DNA of 6,926 nucleotides from NCBI GenBank assembly GCA_024691665.1, contig JAILNJ010000131.1, positions 1-6,926 on the forward strand, written 5' to 3'. This DNA comes from Gammaproteobacteria bacterium. Lineage in GTDB: Bacteria > Bacillota_I > Bacilli_A > Izemoplasmatales > UBA1188. Positions within the stretch are counted from its first letter, which is position 1. Every line of letters starts with the position of its first letter. Positions 5,741 to 6,926 of this stretch are shown here, one piece after another. Both the position numbers and the translations under genes were made by a program. The notes beneath the pieces were generated by a model. It did not search any database, was not told the origin of the DNA, and saw nothing but the letters and a program-made list of their open reading frames with translations.

Positions 5741-5774
5741 ATTTAATTTCTTTAAAAATTTTTTACTTTTTTTG

Positions 5775-5804
5775 TTGACATAGTTATATACCTCGTGATA
5801 TGAT
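5775..5804 (+). promoter_or_regulatory. Promoter of the padR-like operon
   Basis: A perfect TTGACA (5775-5780), an 18-base spacer and an extended -10 TG-A-TATGAT (5796-5804). The start would be near 5811, giving a leader of about 18 bases with GGAGG (5818-5822). An imperfect ATAT...ATAT dyad (5787-5802) lies between the boxes and could be part of an operator for autoregulation by the PadR-like product, but it is weak. Confidence 0.8.
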
Positions 5805-5828
5805 GTATTCCGTAAATGGAGGTATAGT

Positions 5829-6143
5829 ATGGATGCCCAACTAAGAAGAGGTGTTTTAGATGTTTGTGTCCTAGCCGCTATTAAGAATGAAAACTCATAT
5901 GGCTATAAGATAATCAAAGATTTAAAACCAGTTATAGAATTATCTGAATCAACTCTTTATACAATCCTTAAAAGACTAGAAGATTCTAAGATGCTTGTGG
6001 TTAAGTCTGTGGAATTTGAAGGTAGACTTAGAAAGTATTACCATATAACGCCCGCAGGTCTTCAGCGTTTAGAAGAATTTAAGAATGAATGGAAAGAGAT
6101 GATGAGTATTTATGCATTTATTGTGGAGGCAGATTTGAAATGA
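5829..6143 (+). CDS. PadR-family transcriptional regulator
   Basis: A 104-residue PadR-type repressor of the short subfamily: a winged helix followed by one dimerisation helix. The features are LRRGVLDVCVLAAI (5-18), SYGYKIIKDL (23-32), the recognition helix region SESTLYTILKRLEDSKML (39-56), the wing GRLRKYYHITPAGLQRL (65-81) and the C-terminal helix EFKNEWKEM (83-91). Such proteins usually repress their own operon, with an effector or membrane stress lifting repression. GGAGG lies six bases before the ATG. The TGA stop overlaps the ATG of the DUF1700 gene (ATGA at 6140-6143), so the two are translationally coupled. This fits a repressor controlling the downstream membrane genes. Confidence 0.95.
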   Translation: MDAQLRRGVLDVCVLAAIKNENSYGYKIIKDLKPVIELSESTLYTILKRLEDSKMLVVKSVEFEGRLRKYYHITPAGLQRLEEFKNEWKEMMSIYAFIVEADLK

Positions 6144-6736
6144 AGAAACAAGAATTTTTAAATGAACTTAGAAGACAATTAAGAGGTCTTCCTCAAGATG
6201 AAATAGAAAATCGTGTTAGTTTCTATGAAGAAATGATCAACGATATGATTGATGAAGGTAAAACTGAAGATCAAGCTATTATTGAAATTGGAACTGTTGA
6301 TAGCGTAGTTAGTGAAATTGCAAAAGACACTCCGTTTAAGACAGTAATTAAAGAAAGATATAGACCTAAAAGATCACTTACTGCACTTGAGATTGTATTA
6401 CTAGTTTTAGGATTCCCTCTATGGTTCCCACTACTAGTTACATTCTTTACACTATGTCTTGTAGGATACATCCTTGAATGGGTGCTTGTAATTGTAACTT
6501 ATGCAGTAGAAGCAGCATTAATTGCAGCAGGTGTTGCAGGAATAGCTACATTCTTTGTATATTTAGCTAACTCAAATCCTGCTATCTGGATGCTTGGTGC
6601 AGCACTTCTCTCATTAGGCGCAGCATTCCTATTCATCTTTGTATGTATCGGTGCAACAAAATTATCAATTAGATTATCTAAAGCAATAGCTACTGGAATA
6701 AAAAAGAGCTTTATTAAAAATGGAGGTAGAGCATAA
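6140..6736 (+). CDS. DUF1700 family membrane protein
   Basis: A 198-residue protein. The N-terminal cytoplasmic part (1-75) has the family's helical domain: KKQEFLNELRRQLRGLP, then a YEEMINDMIDEGKTEDQAIIEIG segment (30-51), probably contacting a regulator or partner. Three or four membrane segments follow at about 82-107, 110-140 (one or two passes) and 148-172, with a basic tail. The function is unknown. The family is typically found between a PadR-like regulator and a DUF4097 protein, as here, and is suspected to act in envelope sensing. The start is the ATG overlapping the padR stop, with GGAGG ten bases upstream inside padR; an upstream in-frame ATG at 6089 would add 17 residues unlike the family and was rejected. 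The stop overlaps the next ATG by one base. Confidence 0.9.
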   Translation: MKKQEFLNELRRQLRGLPQDEIENRVSFYEEMINDMIDEGKTEDQAIIEIGTVDSVVSEIAKDTPFKTVIKERYRPKRSLTALEIVLLVLGFPLWFPLLVTFFTLCLVGYILEWVLVIVTYAVEAALIAAGVAGIATFFVYLANSNPAIWMLGAALLSLGAAFLFIFVCIGATKLSIRLSKAIATGIKKSFIKNGGRA

Positions 6737-6926
6737 TGAAAAAAGGTTTAGTCGCATTACTCGTTATTGGAATTATGTTATTAGTTGTAGGTGGTATTAT
6801 GTTTGGTGTTAGTTTCTCTAAAGCCAAGATCCATACCACTCAAATAGATAGAACAGAAAATGTTGAAGCAGAATTTACAAATATAAATATTAATACAACA
6901 ATTACTGATGTTGAATTTAAAGTATC
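6736..6926 (+). CDS. Probable DUF4097 family protein, N-terminus (partial)
   Basis: The first 63 residues are visible and the frame is open at the window end. Two basic residues are followed by a membrane segment (about 4-26: LVALLVIGIMLLVVGGIMFGV), a likely uncleaved anchor or signal peptide without an evident lipobox cysteine. Then comes an Asn/Thr-rich part (ENVEAEFTNINI, TTITDVEFKV) that looks like the start of a repetitive beta-strand domain with alternating N-I and V-E-F patterns, as in DUF4097 proteins. The family assignment depends on this short stretch and on the PadR-DUF1700 neighbours. The ATG overlaps the previous TAA (TAATG), and GGAGG (6722-6726) is nine bases upstream. Confidence 0.75.
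   Translation, partial: MKKGLVALLVIGIMLLVVGGIMFGVSFSKAKIHTTQIDRTENVEAEFTNININTTITDVEFKV

Noticed and set aside
6140..6143. TGA possibly read as tryptophan, as in mycoplasmas
   Set aside because: TGA ends padR exactly at the start of the next gene, tryptophans in MnmG, RsmG-neighbouring and DUF1700 genes use TGG, and no conserved gene contains an internal TGA.
6271..6471. Minus-strand frame opposite the DUF1700 gene
   Set aside because: It is antisense to a gene with clear family features and coupled starts.

Overview
The window comes from a low-GC bacterium of the Bacillota or its cell-wall-less relatives. The evidence is AT-rich coding sequence dominated by AGA arginine codons, purine-rich ribosome binding sites, 12 tRNA genes that all encode their CCA end, and a tRNA order close to the long Bacillus cluster. 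TGA is read as stop: the padR-like gene ends in an ATGA overlap with its neighbour, and tryptophan is encoded by TGG. This argues against the Mycoplasma/Spiroplasma code. An Erysipelotrichia-like or Acholeplasma-like host is my best inference, but the genus cannot be fixed from the sequence.

Layout, left to right. (1) Positions 1-880, minus strand: an OmpR/PhoB-type response regulator followed by the start of a membrane sensor protein, probably its histidine kinase, cut by the window edge and apparently starting at GTG. (2) Positions 881-983: a divergent promoter region with a perfect 8-bp inverted repeat. (3) Positions 984-3722, plus strand: a tight operon of mnmG (tRNA wobble-uridine modification), rsmG (16S rRNA m7G methylation) and a small DUF951 zinc-ribbon-like protein. 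(4) Positions 3730-4924: a strong promoter, 12 tRNA genes (Ile-GAT, Val, Thr, Lys, Leu-TAA, Ala, elongator Met, Ile2-CAT, Ser-TGA, fMet, Asp, Phe) and an intrinsic terminator. (5) Positions 4962-5740: a flavin-binding split-barrel protein of the PNPOx family, apparently leaderless, then a 13-bp perfect hairpin, then a small TfoX N-terminal-domain protein and a terminator. (6) Positions 5775-6926: a consensus promoter driving a PadR-type repressor, a DUF1700 membrane protein and the start of a probable DUF4097 protein. The last three genes overlap or abut and form a transcriptional unit that runs out of the window.

Functionally, parts 3 and 4 concern the translation apparatus: MnmG modifies tRNAs read through U34, and tRNALeu(TAA) and tRNALys(TTT) of this cluster belong to its usual substrate group. 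Parts 1 and 6 are two independent regulatory/envelope modules. I see no mobile element, CRISPR array, prophage gene or convincing new multi-gene system. The items most worth checking are the hairpin between the PNPOx-family and TfoX-like genes, the leaderless start, the hairpin that carries the tRNA promoter -35 box in its loop, and the PadR/DUF1700/DUF4097 unit, a recurring but functionally unsettled cassette.
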